Origin: Phragmitibacter flavus
Lineage (GTDB): Bacteria > Verrucomicrobiota > Verrucomicrobiia > Verrucomicrobiales > Verrucomicrobiaceae
Reading direction: 5' to 3'
Length of the DNA: 64,000 nucleotides
Assembly: GCF_005780165.1 (NCBI RefSeq)
Contig: NZ_VAUV01000003.1
Location: 248,001 to 312,000, forward strand
Translations under genes and position numbers: made by a program
Shown here: in pieces, positions 8,573 through 16,733 of the stretch
Layout: each line of letters starts with the position of its first letter
Position numbering within the stretch: the first letter of the stretch is position 1
Notes under the pieces: model-generated
Told to the model about the DNA's origin: nothing
The model's input: the letters and a program-made list of their open reading frames with translations, nothing else
The model's database searches: none

Positions 8573-9115
8573 TTACGGCTCGGCCACAAGGAACTGAATC
8601 TCCTTCGCCACATGTCCGTCCGCATAAAGGATGTTCACCCTCACATCGCGAAAATGATGAAAGCCTTCCTTGTCTCCGATCACCGGGATGCGCGTGCTGT
8701 TCCGAATGAAACCCATGAATTCCAAGCTCGCGACGTTCTGACCGTTGATCAGATGATTCCACATGTAGCTGGTTCCAGTGGTTTCGAAGAGGTTCTTGTG
8801 GTCCGCTTTGCAGCAAAAAACTTCATCCCCGTCCTCGGTGTAGGCGTCGTAGGTGTTGTCGATCACCGCGACATCGTCATCCTTGCTGGACCGTCCTGCT
8901 TCCAAGGTAGGGAGAAAATTGTTGTTCTCGGCTAAATGCAAGTTCACCGCCGCCCCCAATTGACGCAGGTTGCCGATGCAGTGTGAGGATCGCGCCTGAT
9001 GCAGCACCCGCTGACTGACAGGAACCGCAAGCGCCGCCAGCACCCCGATGATGCTGACCACCACCAGAAGCTCCAGCAAGGTGAAGGCGTTGACGTAAGA
9101 ACGGTAAATTTTCAT
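8573..9115 (-). CDS. Prepilin-type (type II secretion/type IV pilus-like) pseudopilin
   Basis: The ATG at 9115 gives about 180 residues with a class III signal: a short basic leader (MKIYRSYVNA), then FTLLELLVVVSIIGVLAALAVP. The residue before the cleavage site is Ala10 rather than the canonical Gly; the essential Glu at mature position 5 is present. The C-terminal part includes LRQLGAAVNLHLAENN, HLINGQNV and DVRVNILYADGHVAKEI, resembling the DUF1559/'H-X9-DG' pseudopilins that are abundant in the PVC superphylum. A GTG three codons upstream is the alternative start. No secretion machinery is adjacent. Confidence 0.85.
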   Translation of the reverse strand: MKIYRSYVNAFTLLELLVVVSIIGVLAALAVPVSQRVLHQARSSHCIGNLRQLGAAVNLHLAENNNFLPTLEAGRSSKDDDVAVIDNTYDAYTEDGDEVFCCKADHKNLFETTGTSYMWNHLINGQNVASLEFMGFIRNSTRIPVIGDKEGFHHFRDVRVNILYADGHVAKEIQFLVAEP

Positions 9116-9139
9116 ACGCCACACACACTCGTCAATAAA

Positions 9140-9742
9140 TCAAAATGCCCGGCCAGGAAGAGCCCGCAGCCGTTGTTGCATCTCTTCGAGCAGCGGTGCC
9201 AGATCGAGCTTGGTCTCCGCATTCGCCTCCTCGTAATAGGCCCCCAGGCCCTTTTCGACCAAATTCTGAAATACTTTTTCGTCCTCCGCTTTTAATCTTT
9301 CCATGTTCTGACCATCCACATCGTTGCGCCGCAAATCCGCCCGGGCCCGATCGACAATCCTCGCCCGTTCCTTGGCAGTCATCTGGTTGAACGCCTTCAT
9401 GATCGACTTAAAATGCTCCTCGACCGTGCTCTCCAGGAAGAAGCTTTTTTCCTCCGACGTCAGTGAATTGAAGAACTGCTGATTGGCCTCATCATAATTT
9501 TCACGAAGAAGCCGACGCTGCTCGAAATCCAGCATGTTCACCTGCGCGACAATGTCTTTGAGGTGTTTCTCGCGGGTCGCGATATCGCCATCATCGACGT
9601 TTTCCCAAGGCGCATTCTCCATCAACGCCGCCACTTTCTCGGGCGTCGAAGTGTGCGCTTGCGTGAGTTTGACCACACCAGCAACCACCGTCCAGATGAC
9701 GGCAATGGCGATGAGTCCGAAAATGAGGGGGCGTGAGTTCAT
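9140..9742 (-). CDS. Unknown single-pass membrane protein, helical
   Basis: This is a 200-residue protein from the ATG at 9742. It has one N-terminal membrane helix (LIFGLIAIAVIWTVVAGVV), then a charged, mostly helical domain with repeated acidic/basic segments (NMLDFEQRRLLRENYDEANQQ, QMTAKERARIVDRARADL). No catalytic motif is recognised. It sits 24 bp upstream of the pseudopilin and may be cotranscribed with it, after murJ. It could be a periplasmic helical accessory protein. I do not recognise the family. Confidence 0.7.
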   Translation of the reverse strand: MNSRPLIFGLIAIAVIWTVVAGVVKLTQAHTSTPEKVAALMENAPWENVDDGDIATREKHLKDIVAQVNMLDFEQRRLLRENYDEANQQFFNSLTSEEKSFFLESTVEEHFKSIMKAFNQMTAKERARIVDRARADLRRNDVDGQNMERLKAEDEKVFQNLVEKGLGAYYEEANAETKLDLAPLLEEMQQRLRALPGRAF

Positions 9743-9817
9743 TTCATGGCAGGGCAAAGCAAGGCAAAGCATGGCACGTGGACGCCCACGCGAACCAACA
9801 AATCATATCAACCAAGG

Positions 9818-11497
9818 TTACTTACGGATCAGGCGGCGCTTGAGGATGGAGGCAAAAGCTCCCGCCTCTTCGTTACCAAGCAGCAAATTTAACGTAAAGT
9901 AGACCGCTGCCGCAATGGAAATGGTTCCGCCTAGGTAGATGCCACGCATCCAAAGCGAAAATTGGTCCCAATCCGCCAAAACCGTAACCTTCGCCACCCA
10001 GCAAACGCCCGCCATGGCCGCCGCCGAGATGAGAAGCTTCATCATCGCGATGAACAACTGCTTGTCATGAAGTCCGCCCGCCGAACGACGCATAAAGAAA
10101 AACAGCAGGCAGAAATTCAGCGCCGCTGTGATGCTGGTGGAAAGCGCGAGGTATTCATGACCAAGCCGCCAGCGGATCACAAACAAATAGTTCAATCCCA
10201 CGCTGAGCAACACACAGGCAAGGCTCACAAACATCGGAATGTAACGACGATCAATCGCATAAAACGCCGGCTGCAACACCTTCAACGCCGCATAAAACAA
10301 CAAGCCCAAGGCATAAGCCTGCAAGGCAATGGCGCACATCGGAATCAGCATCGGGTTGGTGGCCGCAGCGCCGTGACCGTAAATGATCGACATGATCGGT
10401 TCCGCCAGCATGATCAACCCGACCGCACTGGGCAGGCTCAGCAGGGACACAAAACGCAAATTCTTTGACAAGGTGCCACGAAACTCTGCCGACACCCCAT
10501 CGGTCGCCAGCCTCGCCAATGCCGGCAACGACACGGTGGCCAATCCGACCCCAAACAATCCAAGCGGGAGTTGCATCAACCGAAAGGCATTGTTCAAGGC
10601 CGTCACCGATCCGTCCAATTCCACGTAGGAGGCAAACATCGTATTAAACAGCACATTGACCTGCACCACGCTGCCACTGATGACTGCCGGGCCCATGATC
10701 TTGAGGATGTTCCGAACCCCGGAATCGCGCCAGTTGAAGTCCGGGAAAAAATGAAATCCAACTTTCTTCAGCGAGGGCAGCAGGATCAGCAACTGACACA
10801 GCCCGCCGATCAAGGTGCCGATGGCGAAACCGATGATCGCCACTCGCCCAAACTCAGGATCCAGCCACCAGCCAATCGCGCCGCCAGTGACCATGCTCCC
10901 CAAATTGAAAAAGGTCGACGACATCGCCGGCATGAAGAACACCTTGCGCGCGTTGAGCATCCCCATGACCAGTGCCGCCAGCGACACCAGCAGAATGAAC
11001 GGATACATGATGCGAGCGAGCAGGATGGTGAAATGGTATTTCTCCGGATCGTCCGTATGCCACCCGTGGGCCAGCAGGTAAATGATGACCGGGGCAAAGA
11101 TCACCCCCAGCAGACTGACCACGCTCATGAACACCGCCGTGAGGGTCGCCATCTTTCGCGCCAGTCCCCAGGCCGAGTCATCTCCTTCGGCCTTCATCTT
11201 TTTCGAAAACACCGTGACAAACGCCGTCGACAACGCGCCTTCCGCAAACAGGTCACGCAGCATGTTCGGCGCCTTGAAGGCCATGATGAAACAGTCGAGC
11301 CACTTCACATTGGCGGTGCCGCCGAACAAGGAATTCAGCACCACCTCCCGCACCAGCCCGAGGACGCGGCTGCACAGAATGGCGATGGTTACCAAGCCAA
11401 ACGCTTTTGCGGTGGACCTGGCCTCCGCCTGATTGTCAGCCGGAATCGCGACGGGTTTTGCTTGGTCGGGTTCAGATTCAGGATCAGGGCGTGACAT
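9818..11497 (-). CDS. murJ: Lipid II flippase MurJ (MviN)
   Basis: This integral membrane protein moves the peptidoglycan precursor lipid II across the cytoplasmic membrane. The 559 residues are rich in membrane helices (about 14 expected). Family motifs include GLVTIAILCSRVLGLVREVV near the N-terminus, the NMLRDLFAEGALSTAFVTVF segment, and RIMYPFILLVSLAAL. The N-terminal tail is unusually acidic and polar (PDPESEPDQAKPV). It follows the ldt, ispH and tsaC genes on the same strand, consistent with an envelope-biased neighbourhood, but a 130 bp gap with a REP-like repeat separates it from tsaC. Confidence 0.95.
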   Translation of the reverse strand: MSRPDPESEPDQAKPVAIPADNQAEARSTAKAFGLVTIAILCSRVLGLVREVVLNSLFGGTANVKWLDCFIMAFKAPNMLRDLFAEGALSTAFVTVFSKKMKAEGDDSAWGLARKMATLTAVFMSVVSLLGVIFAPVIIYLLAHGWHTDDPEKYHFTILLARIMYPFILLVSLAALVMGMLNARKVFFMPAMSSTFFNLGSMVTGGAIGWWLDPEFGRVAIIGFAIGTLIGGLCQLLILLPSLKKVGFHFFPDFNWRDSGVRNILKIMGPAVISGSVVQVNVLFNTMFASYVELDGSVTALNNAFRLMQLPLGLFGVGLATVSLPALARLATDGVSAEFRGTLSKNLRFVSLLSLPSAVGLIMLAEPIMSIIYGHGAAATNPMLIPMCAIALQAYALGLLFYAALKVLQPAFYAIDRRYIPMFVSLACVLLSVGLNYLFVIRWRLGHEYLALSTSITAALNFCLLFFFMRRSAGGLHDKQLFIAMMKLLISAAAMAGVCWVAKVTVLADWDQFSLWMRGIYLGGTISIAAAVYFTLNLLLGNEEAGAFASILKRRLIRK

Positions 11498-11514
11498 GGA
11501 TGGGAAATTTCAGA

Positions 11515-11580
11515 GGGGAGCACACGCATCCTGCGTGTCGTTCTCCGCATCTTGCGGAGAACCCGGACGTTTGCACGTCA
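11515..11580. repeat. Third copy of GGAG-foot REP-like element
   Basis: Positions 11515-11540 repeat the 26-nt arm of the 6805-6963 element exactly. The next hairpin is TTCTCCGCA-TCT-TGCGGAGAA, a perfect 9 bp stem whose sequence differs from the first copy while its pairing is kept. It is followed by CCCGGACGT, also shared in altered form. It lies in the 132 bp gap between murJ and tsaC. Confidence 0.75.
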
Positions 11581-11629
11581 TCTGTCGAACAAAAAAATCC
11601 ACCGAGCTCATGTTGTTCGTCAAGATCAC

Positions 11630-12661
11630 CTACTTGATCGTCGCAGCCCGACGCAACCGGTCCATCATCGCCACGCCAAGTCCGCGTTCAGGAAGCGGCT
11701 CAGAAATGATCTCATCGGCGCCGCATTCATCCAAAGCCCGCAACGCATAAAAAAAACGCACCGCTGCTTCAGGAAGTTTGCCTTTGCCGGGACTGAGAAT
11801 CTGCATCTGCTTCCACTCCACCAAATCCGTGTAACCATCCTCCGGCTCGCCACGGTAGCTAAGCAACGCGTAGGTTTTGTCCGGATCAGGCAAAAAGTCG
11901 TTCGGCGAATCCAAAATACGCAACGGCGTGCGCGGTGCATAATGCGACGCCAGCATGCCAGGGGCTTCCGGTTTTTCGTCTGCCTTGAGCTTGTCGATCG
12001 AAACCGGCTTGCCATACGCCTTCAAATCTTCCGCCGTGATCGGACCAGGGCGCAAAATGATCAGACGTGGTTTGGGCGATGCCGCCTCCACTTTCACAAT
12101 CGTGCTTTCCAATCCGAAATGGCACGCCCCACCGTCCACGATCAAAGGAATGCGGCCATCCAGCTCTGACAGCACCGCTGCCGCCGAAGTGGGGCTGATG
12201 GAGCCAAAACGATTGGCGCTCGGTGCCGCGAGCGGCTTTTCAAGCGTGCGGGCCACTCGGTTGAACACGAGATTTTGACTGGCCCGCACCGCTACTGTCG
12301 GCAACCCGGCGGTGACGATGTCCGGCACACATGCTTTTTTGGGAAGGATCAACGTCAACGGACCTGGCCAAAAACGCTCGATGAGACGTTTGACGGTCGG
12401 TGCAATGTCTTCAGGAATATCCGCGACCATGTCCAGATCCTTCTTGTGAGGCACATGAACGATCAGCGGATCAAAGGTCGGCCGTTCCTTGGCGGCGAAG
12501 ATTTTGGCCACGGCATCGGCATTCAACGCATCGGCGGCCAGTCCGTAGACGGTCTCCGTTGGCAGGGCGACGACTTCTCCAGCCGCAAGCAATTTGACGG
12601 CATCGTTGACGGCGAGTTTGAGGAGGTCGGGGAGGTCGGTAGTGAGAGTTTCAGTGATCAT
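11630..12661 (-). CDS. tsaC: L-threonylcarbamoyladenylate synthase (Sua5/YwlC type)
   Basis: The enzyme makes threonylcarbamoyl-AMP from threonine, bicarbonate and ATP, for t6A37 modification of ANN-decoding tRNAs. At 343 residues it is the long Sua5 form. The N-terminal YrdC domain has AAGEVVALPTETVYGLAADA and KERPTFDPLIVHV, and AAPSANRFGSISPTSA further on. The C-terminal Sua5 domain begins after the linker PGMLASHYAPRTPL. The start overlaps the ispH stop by 4 bp (ATGA), so the two genes are translationally coupled. Confidence 0.94.
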   Translation of the reverse strand: MITETLTTDLPDLLKLAVNDAVKLLAAGEVVALPTETVYGLAADALNADAVAKIFAAKERPTFDPLIVHVPHKKDLDMVADIPEDIAPTVKRLIERFWPGPLTLILPKKACVPDIVTAGLPTVAVRASQNLVFNRVARTLEKPLAAPSANRFGSISPTSAAAVLSELDGRIPLIVDGGACHFGLESTIVKVEAASPKPRLIILRPGPITAEDLKAYGKPVSIDKLKADEKPEAPGMLASHYAPRTPLRILDSPNDFLPDPDKTYALLSYRGEPEDGYTDLVEWKQMQILSPGKGKLPEAAVRFFYALRALDECGADEIISEPLPERGLGVAMMDRLRRAATIK

Positions 12662-13911
12662 GCTGCGGCTTTGGCGGCTTCCTGCAGGACGTGTTCGGGA
12701 GCAATGCCGCGCAGTTCGCAGATGCGAAGGATGGTTTCTTCAATGAGGTTGTTCGGGCAGGACGCCCCGGCGGTAATGCCGACAATGATGGGATCGGGAC
12801 TGGCGAGTTTTTCTGAATAACTGGTCTTTTCCGCCTTTTGATGAAGGTCGAAATGGATGATCTCAGTGAAGCTTTTCAGACACTCCGCCGTGCGGATGAA
12901 AAAGGTGGGCAGCTCCTTTTCGCCGATCTCCACGAGATGCGCCGTGTTCGAGCTGTTGTAGCCGCCAACGACCATGAGGACGTCCATTGGCTTTTCCAGC
13001 ATGTCAAAAAGCGAGTCCTGGCGTTCCTGGGTGGCTCCACAAATGGTGTCGAACACCTGGAAATTTTTCGGGGCCAGTTCCTCTCCATCGCGATCGATCA
13101 CCGCCTGACGCACCTGTCGCTGAATTTCTTCGGTCTCCGACTTGAGCATGGTGGTCTGGTTCGCAACCCCCACGCGTTGGAGGTGCAGATCCGGATCAAA
13201 TCCGTCCGAAACCGACTCCCCATTAAAACGCGCCAAAAATTCTTCCCGGTTTCCGCCTTCGCGAATGTAGCGGCAGACGTAGTCGACATCGTCCAGCGTC
13301 AGCACCACCAAATAATGTCCGTTGCCCTGATCGCCCAGCGCACGCGAAGCGGTCGCTCGGGTTTCTTCATGACTGGACTTGCCGTGAATGATGGAGGTGA
13401 AGGCTTGTTTGGCGTAGCTGCGAACGCGTTTCCAAACATTCATCACATCGCCACAGGTGGTGTCGACGACGAGACAACCCCGCTCCTTGATGATGTTCAT
13501 CAGGCGCGTCTCGGCACCAAATGCCGGCACAATGACGACATCCTGCGGACTCAGCGTGGAAATGGTGCGTTCCTGCTCCGCCATGGGAATGCTGATGATG
13601 CCCATCGCGTCAAGCTGGCGGTTGACCTCGGGATTGTGGATGATCTCGCCGAGGAGATACAGTTTGCGATCCGCAAACACCTGCCGGGCTGCATAGGCAA
13701 GATCAATGGCGCGCTCGACACCGTAGCAAAAGCCGAACTCCTTCGCGAGCCGGATGGTGGTGTTGCCCACCGTCAGAAGACCGCCGGTTTTGCGCAGGCT
13801 TTCGACCAGTTCGCTGCGGTAATGGCTGATCACCTCCACCTCGACACGTTGCAACCCATCCTCGGTGCGAATGTTGACTCGGCGTTGTTGATCAGGAGGA
13901 GGAGCGTTCAT
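12658..13911 (-). CDS. ispH: 4-hydroxy-3-methylbut-2-enyl diphosphate reductase, long form
   Basis: This 4Fe-4S enzyme is the last step of the MEP pathway, making IPP and DMAPP, including precursors for undecaprenyl carriers. The ATG at 13911 gives 417 residues. That is about 100 longer than the proteobacterial enzyme and close to the cyanobacterial/plant-type long form, with an N-terminal region before the first cluster Cys (EFGFCYGVERAIDLAY). The other ligand regions are VVDTTCGDVMNVWKRV and FDTICGATQERQ, with GGYNSSNTAHL and GITAGASCPNNLIEE conserved. A longer upstream frame to 14016 overlaps the ldt gene and looks non-coding. Confidence 0.95.
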   Translation of the reverse strand: MNAPPPDQQRRVNIRTEDGLQRVEVEVISHYRSELVESLRKTGGLLTVGNTTIRLAKEFGFCYGVERAIDLAYAARQVFADRKLYLLGEIIHNPEVNRQLDAMGIISIPMAEQERTISTLSPQDVVIVPAFGAETRLMNIIKERGCLVVDTTCGDVMNVWKRVRSYAKQAFTSIIHGKSSHEETRATASRALGDQGNGHYLVVLTLDDVDYVCRYIREGGNREEFLARFNGESVSDGFDPDLHLQRVGVANQTTMLKSETEEIQRQVRQAVIDRDGEELAPKNFQVFDTICGATQERQDSLFDMLEKPMDVLMVVGGYNSSNTAHLVEIGEKELPTFFIRTAECLKSFTEIIHFDLHQKAEKTSYSEKLASPDPIIVGITAGASCPNNLIEETILRICELRGIAPEHVLQEAAKAAA

Positions 13912-13949
13912 GCGGAAGCGTGGCGATTCGTGGATGCGGCGCCAAAGAA

Positions 13950-14582
13950 TTAATACGTGTAAAACTTGCCCATGTCCGCATCCTTGAAGATTTGGGCGCT
14001 GGTCATGTAGGACCATGGTGGATCAGGCATCGGTCCATCATTCAACACGGGAAGCGTCTTGCCAATGGTGGCATCTTCAGGATGCGACGAGGCAATGTGG
14101 ATCGGCGTGCCAGTAGGGATGGTTTCGAAGATTTTCTTCGCCGACTTGATCGGCAGACGCACACAACCGTGGGTGCAGGGGAATGGTTTCACAAAACCCC
14201 AGTGCATGCCATACGCGGATTTGAACTCCATCCAATAGGTCATCGGATATCCGGCACCTGGCTGGCTGATGCGACGACGATTCTTGGTTTTCAGGTAGAT
14301 CGTGTAACGTCCGTGTGGGGTCGGCGTCTTGGCGGTTCCCACGGAACAAGGGGTTGCCAGCAACACTTTGTCTCCCTCGACCAGATAAACGCGCTGGGCA
14401 CCGGTGCTGAGTTTCAGCTTGAGATTTGAGCGGTTCTTCGGCGGAGTCAGCGGCGGGTCAAAGGAGGTCGAATAACTGGCTTCCGGGCCTTTTTTTGTGG
14501 CAACCGTGCAACTTGAGAGGACTAGCCCGGCCCCCAGAAGGGGCAGGTGCAGGAGGGTAATCAAAGAACGGGAGTTCATCAT
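13950..14582 (-). CDS. L,D-transpeptidase (YkuD) lipoprotein
   Basis: This 210-residue exported enzyme has a lipoprotein signal ending in LVLSSC (Cys25 as the lipidated residue). Its YkuD catalytic motif combines His127 (GMHWGF) with CTHGCVRLP, where Cys140 is the nucleophile and Arg142 follows. YkuD enzymes form 3-3 peptidoglycan crosslinks or attach proteins to the wall. GRYTIYLKTKNRRR and LVEGDKVLLATPCSVG are the usual supporting strands. The gene ends 38 bp before ispH on the same strand. Two ATGs (14582 and 14579) are possible; neither has a good Shine-Dalgarno. Confidence 0.92.
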   Translation of the reverse strand: MMNSRSLITLLHLPLLGAGLVLSSCTVATKKGPEASYSTSFDPPLTPPKNRSNLKLKLSTGAQRVYLVEGDKVLLATPCSVGTAKTPTPHGRYTIYLKTKNRRRISQPGAGYPMTYWMEFKSAYGMHWGFVKPFPCTHGCVRLPIKSAKKIFETIPTGTPIHIASSHPEDATIGKTLPVLNDGPMPDPPWSYMTSAQIFKDADMGKFYTY

Positions 14583-14717
14583 GTGGTGGTATCGCTAACA
14601 CACGGAGCGCAATTCTCCAGCAGTTTGTCGCGGAGGGCTCTTTCCTTCAATGCAGGCTGAGAACTGGTCTGGATGCATCACCAGTGAAAGCGCCCATATT
14701 GATTCGTTAATCCTCCC

Positions 14718-15935
14718 ATGCGCTTCTTCATCTTCACCCTGTTAACTTTGACGGTTCTTGGCCGCCCTGCCCCTGCTGTGGCTGAACCCCTGCTGGAGAA
14801 AATCAATCTCTTCACCGCTGGCGACCACGGCCACCAATTGTATCACATCCCCGGCGTGGTGGTCACCGCCAAAGGCACCGTGCTGGCCTGGTGCGAAGCA
14901 CGCAAAAGACCTGCAGGCGTCAGCGACTGGGATGACATCCGCATCCTCCTGCGCCGCAGCACCGATGATGGCAAAACCTGGAGCGAAGCAAAAAGCATCG
15001 CTGACGTGCCCGGTCCGAAAACCAAAAACCCGCTCTCTTTGCGCATGAGGGACGTCGATCCCAAAGATGTGACCTACAACAATCCGGTCCTCATCGCCGA
15101 CAAGGACGGCACGGTCCACATGCTGTTCTGCCTCGAATACCAGCGAGTTTTCTACCAGCGCAGCGATGATGACGGTCTCACCTGGAATGCTCCCACGGAA
15201 ATCTCTGAAACGTTCGAAGCCTTCAAGACCCACTACGACTGGAAAGTTCTCGCCACTGGTCCCAACCACACTATCCAGCTTAAAAAAACCGGGCGTCTGG
15301 TGGTTCCTGTATGGCTTTCCACCGGCACCGGCGGCAACGCCCATCGTCCCAGCGTCACCACCACCATCTACAGCGATGACCAGGGCAAAACCTGGAAGGC
15401 CGGTGAGATCGCCGTCCCTAACACTGAAGAATGGATCAATCCCAATGAAACCGTCGCCGTTGAACTCGCGGATGGTCGCGTAATGTTGAACGTGCGCAAC
15501 GAATCCAAAACCCACCGCCGACTGATCACCACCAGCGCCGATGGGGCCACCGGTTGGAGCACGCCGAAATTCGACGATGCCCTGCTCGAACCCATCTGCA
15601 TGGGCGGCATCGTCCGCTATGAGCACGCAGGAAAGAGTCTCATCCTATTCTCCAATCCCCACAATCTTGCCCGCGCCGATGGCAAAGAAGTCCCTGGCAA
15701 AAATCGCGACCGCAAAAACCTCAGCATCAAAGCCAGCGCAGATGAAGGCCAAACCTGGATGCTGAACAAATCCCTCGAGCTCGGTCCCAGCATGTATAGC
15801 GACCTGGCTGTGACACCAAACGGCACCATCCTCTGCTTTTATGGCCGCAGCGGAAACATCAAGGGCGAGAATACTTTCGCCGGAGGCCATCTCACCATCG
15901 CCCGCTTTAACCTCGAGTGGTTGCAGGCCGAGTAA
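14718..15935 (+). CDS. Exo-alpha-sialidase (BNR/Asp-box family), secreted
   Basis: This 405-residue six-bladed propeller enzyme should cleave terminal sialic acids or related sugars from glycans. The N-terminal signal peptide runs to about AVAEP. The sialidase YRIP box appears as YHIPGVVVTAKGTVLAWCEA (about 36). Four Asp boxes are visible: STDDGKTW (81), SDDDGLTW (149), SDDQGKTW (219) and SADEGQTW (340). It is followed after 14 bp by an RraA-like gene and then an FAD oxidoreductase, all rightward. The true substrate is unproven, since PVC-group relatives act on varied glycans. Confidence 0.9.
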   Translation: MRFFIFTLLTLTVLGRPAPAVAEPLLEKINLFTAGDHGHQLYHIPGVVVTAKGTVLAWCEARKRPAGVSDWDDIRILLRRSTDDGKTWSEAKSIADVPGPKTKNPLSLRMRDVDPKDVTYNNPVLIADKDGTVHMLFCLEYQRVFYQRSDDDGLTWNAPTEISETFEAFKTHYDWKVLATGPNHTIQLKKTGRLVVPVWLSTGTGGNAHRPSVTTTIYSDDQGKTWKAGEIAVPNTEEWINPNETVAVELADGRVMLNVRNESKTHRRLITTSADGATGWSTPKFDDALLEPICMGGIVRYEHAGKSLILFSNPHNLARADGKEVPGKNRDRKNLSIKASADEGQTWMLNKSLELGPSMYSDLAVTPNGTILCFYGRSGNIKGENTFAGGHLTIARFNLEWLQAE

Positions 15936-15949
15936 CCTTCAAACACACC

Positions 15950-16708
15950 ATGGACTCCAAGGCCATTCTTTCACACGCCGATCTGTTGCAGCTCAAACGC
16001 TGGAACACCCCGACCATTTACAACGGCTGGGAGCAGATCACTCAACGCGACCTCTGCGCCGATGCCTTCAACCTCGAACCCACCCATGACTTCATGCCAC
16101 AGATGGGGCCGATGGTCGGTTATGCGATCACGGTGGTCATCGAACCTTCCAATCCAGCTCACCGGCAGGTAAACGCCAATGCCTGGAGCGAATATCGCGA
16201 ATTCGTGGCTTCCATTTCTGGACCCACGATCGTCATCGTTCAGGACCTCGACAAACCTCGCACCATCGGTGCTTTCTGGGGCGAGGTGAATAGCAACATT
16301 CATCGTGCCCTCGGCTGCGTTGGCACCATAACCGACGGAGCCATCCGCGATGTGGATGAAATGACCAATGCCGGGTTCAAAGCTCTCGCGCGCCGGCTTT
16401 GCGTCGGTCATGCCGCCGTGCATCCCGTTCGCTGGAATGTCGAGGTGGAGGTTTTCGGGAGAAGGGTCAACCCATGCGATCTCATCCACGCGGACAAACA
16501 TGGATTCATGGTCATCCCACCTGCCGAGCAAGCCGGTTTGTTGGAGGCAGCCCGCTTCATGGATGCCAACGAATGCCAAACCGTGATCGCCGCAGCGCGC
16601 AACATCTCGGGGCTCAGCACCAAAGAGATCCTCGCCAACATCAACGCCGCCGGGAAAAAATTTGGCGAAGCCGCACATGCCCAGTTCCACCGCGACGGCG
16701 AATGGTGA
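15950..16708 (+). CDS. RraA-family (aldolase/decarboxylase-like) protein
   Basis: This 252-residue protein belongs to the RraA/HMG-aldolase fold. It shows FWGEVNSNIHRALGCVGTIT with the characteristic GxxxDGAxRD site (TDGAIRDVDEM), and later VNPCDLIHADKHGFMVIP. Members are 4-hydroxy-2-oxoacid aldolases, oxaloacetate decarboxylases or RNase E inhibitors; the keto-acid lyase role fits a catabolic cluster better. I chose the ATG at 15950, since the 11 residues upstream overlap the sialidase stop and do not resemble the family. The next gene begins 25 bp later. Confidence 0.85.
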   Translation: MDSKAILSHADLLQLKRWNTPTIYNGWEQITQRDLCADAFNLEPTHDFMPQMGPMVGYAITVVIEPSNPAHRQVNANAWSEYREFVASISGPTIVIVQDLDKPRTIGAFWGEVNSNIHRALGCVGTITDGAIRDVDEMTNAGFKALARRLCVGHAAVHPVRWNVEVEVFGRRVNPCDLIHADKHGFMVIPPAEQAGLLEAARFMDANECQTVIAAARNISGLSTKEILANINAAGKKFGEAAHAQFHRDGEW

Positions 16709-16733
16709 CAGCAAAACTTCATTGATTGCCTTC

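Noticed and set aside
12658-14016. Longer ispH start at 14016
   Set aside because: The extension overlaps the L,D-transpeptidase and has no family resemblance; the ATG at 13911 fits the conserved N-terminus.
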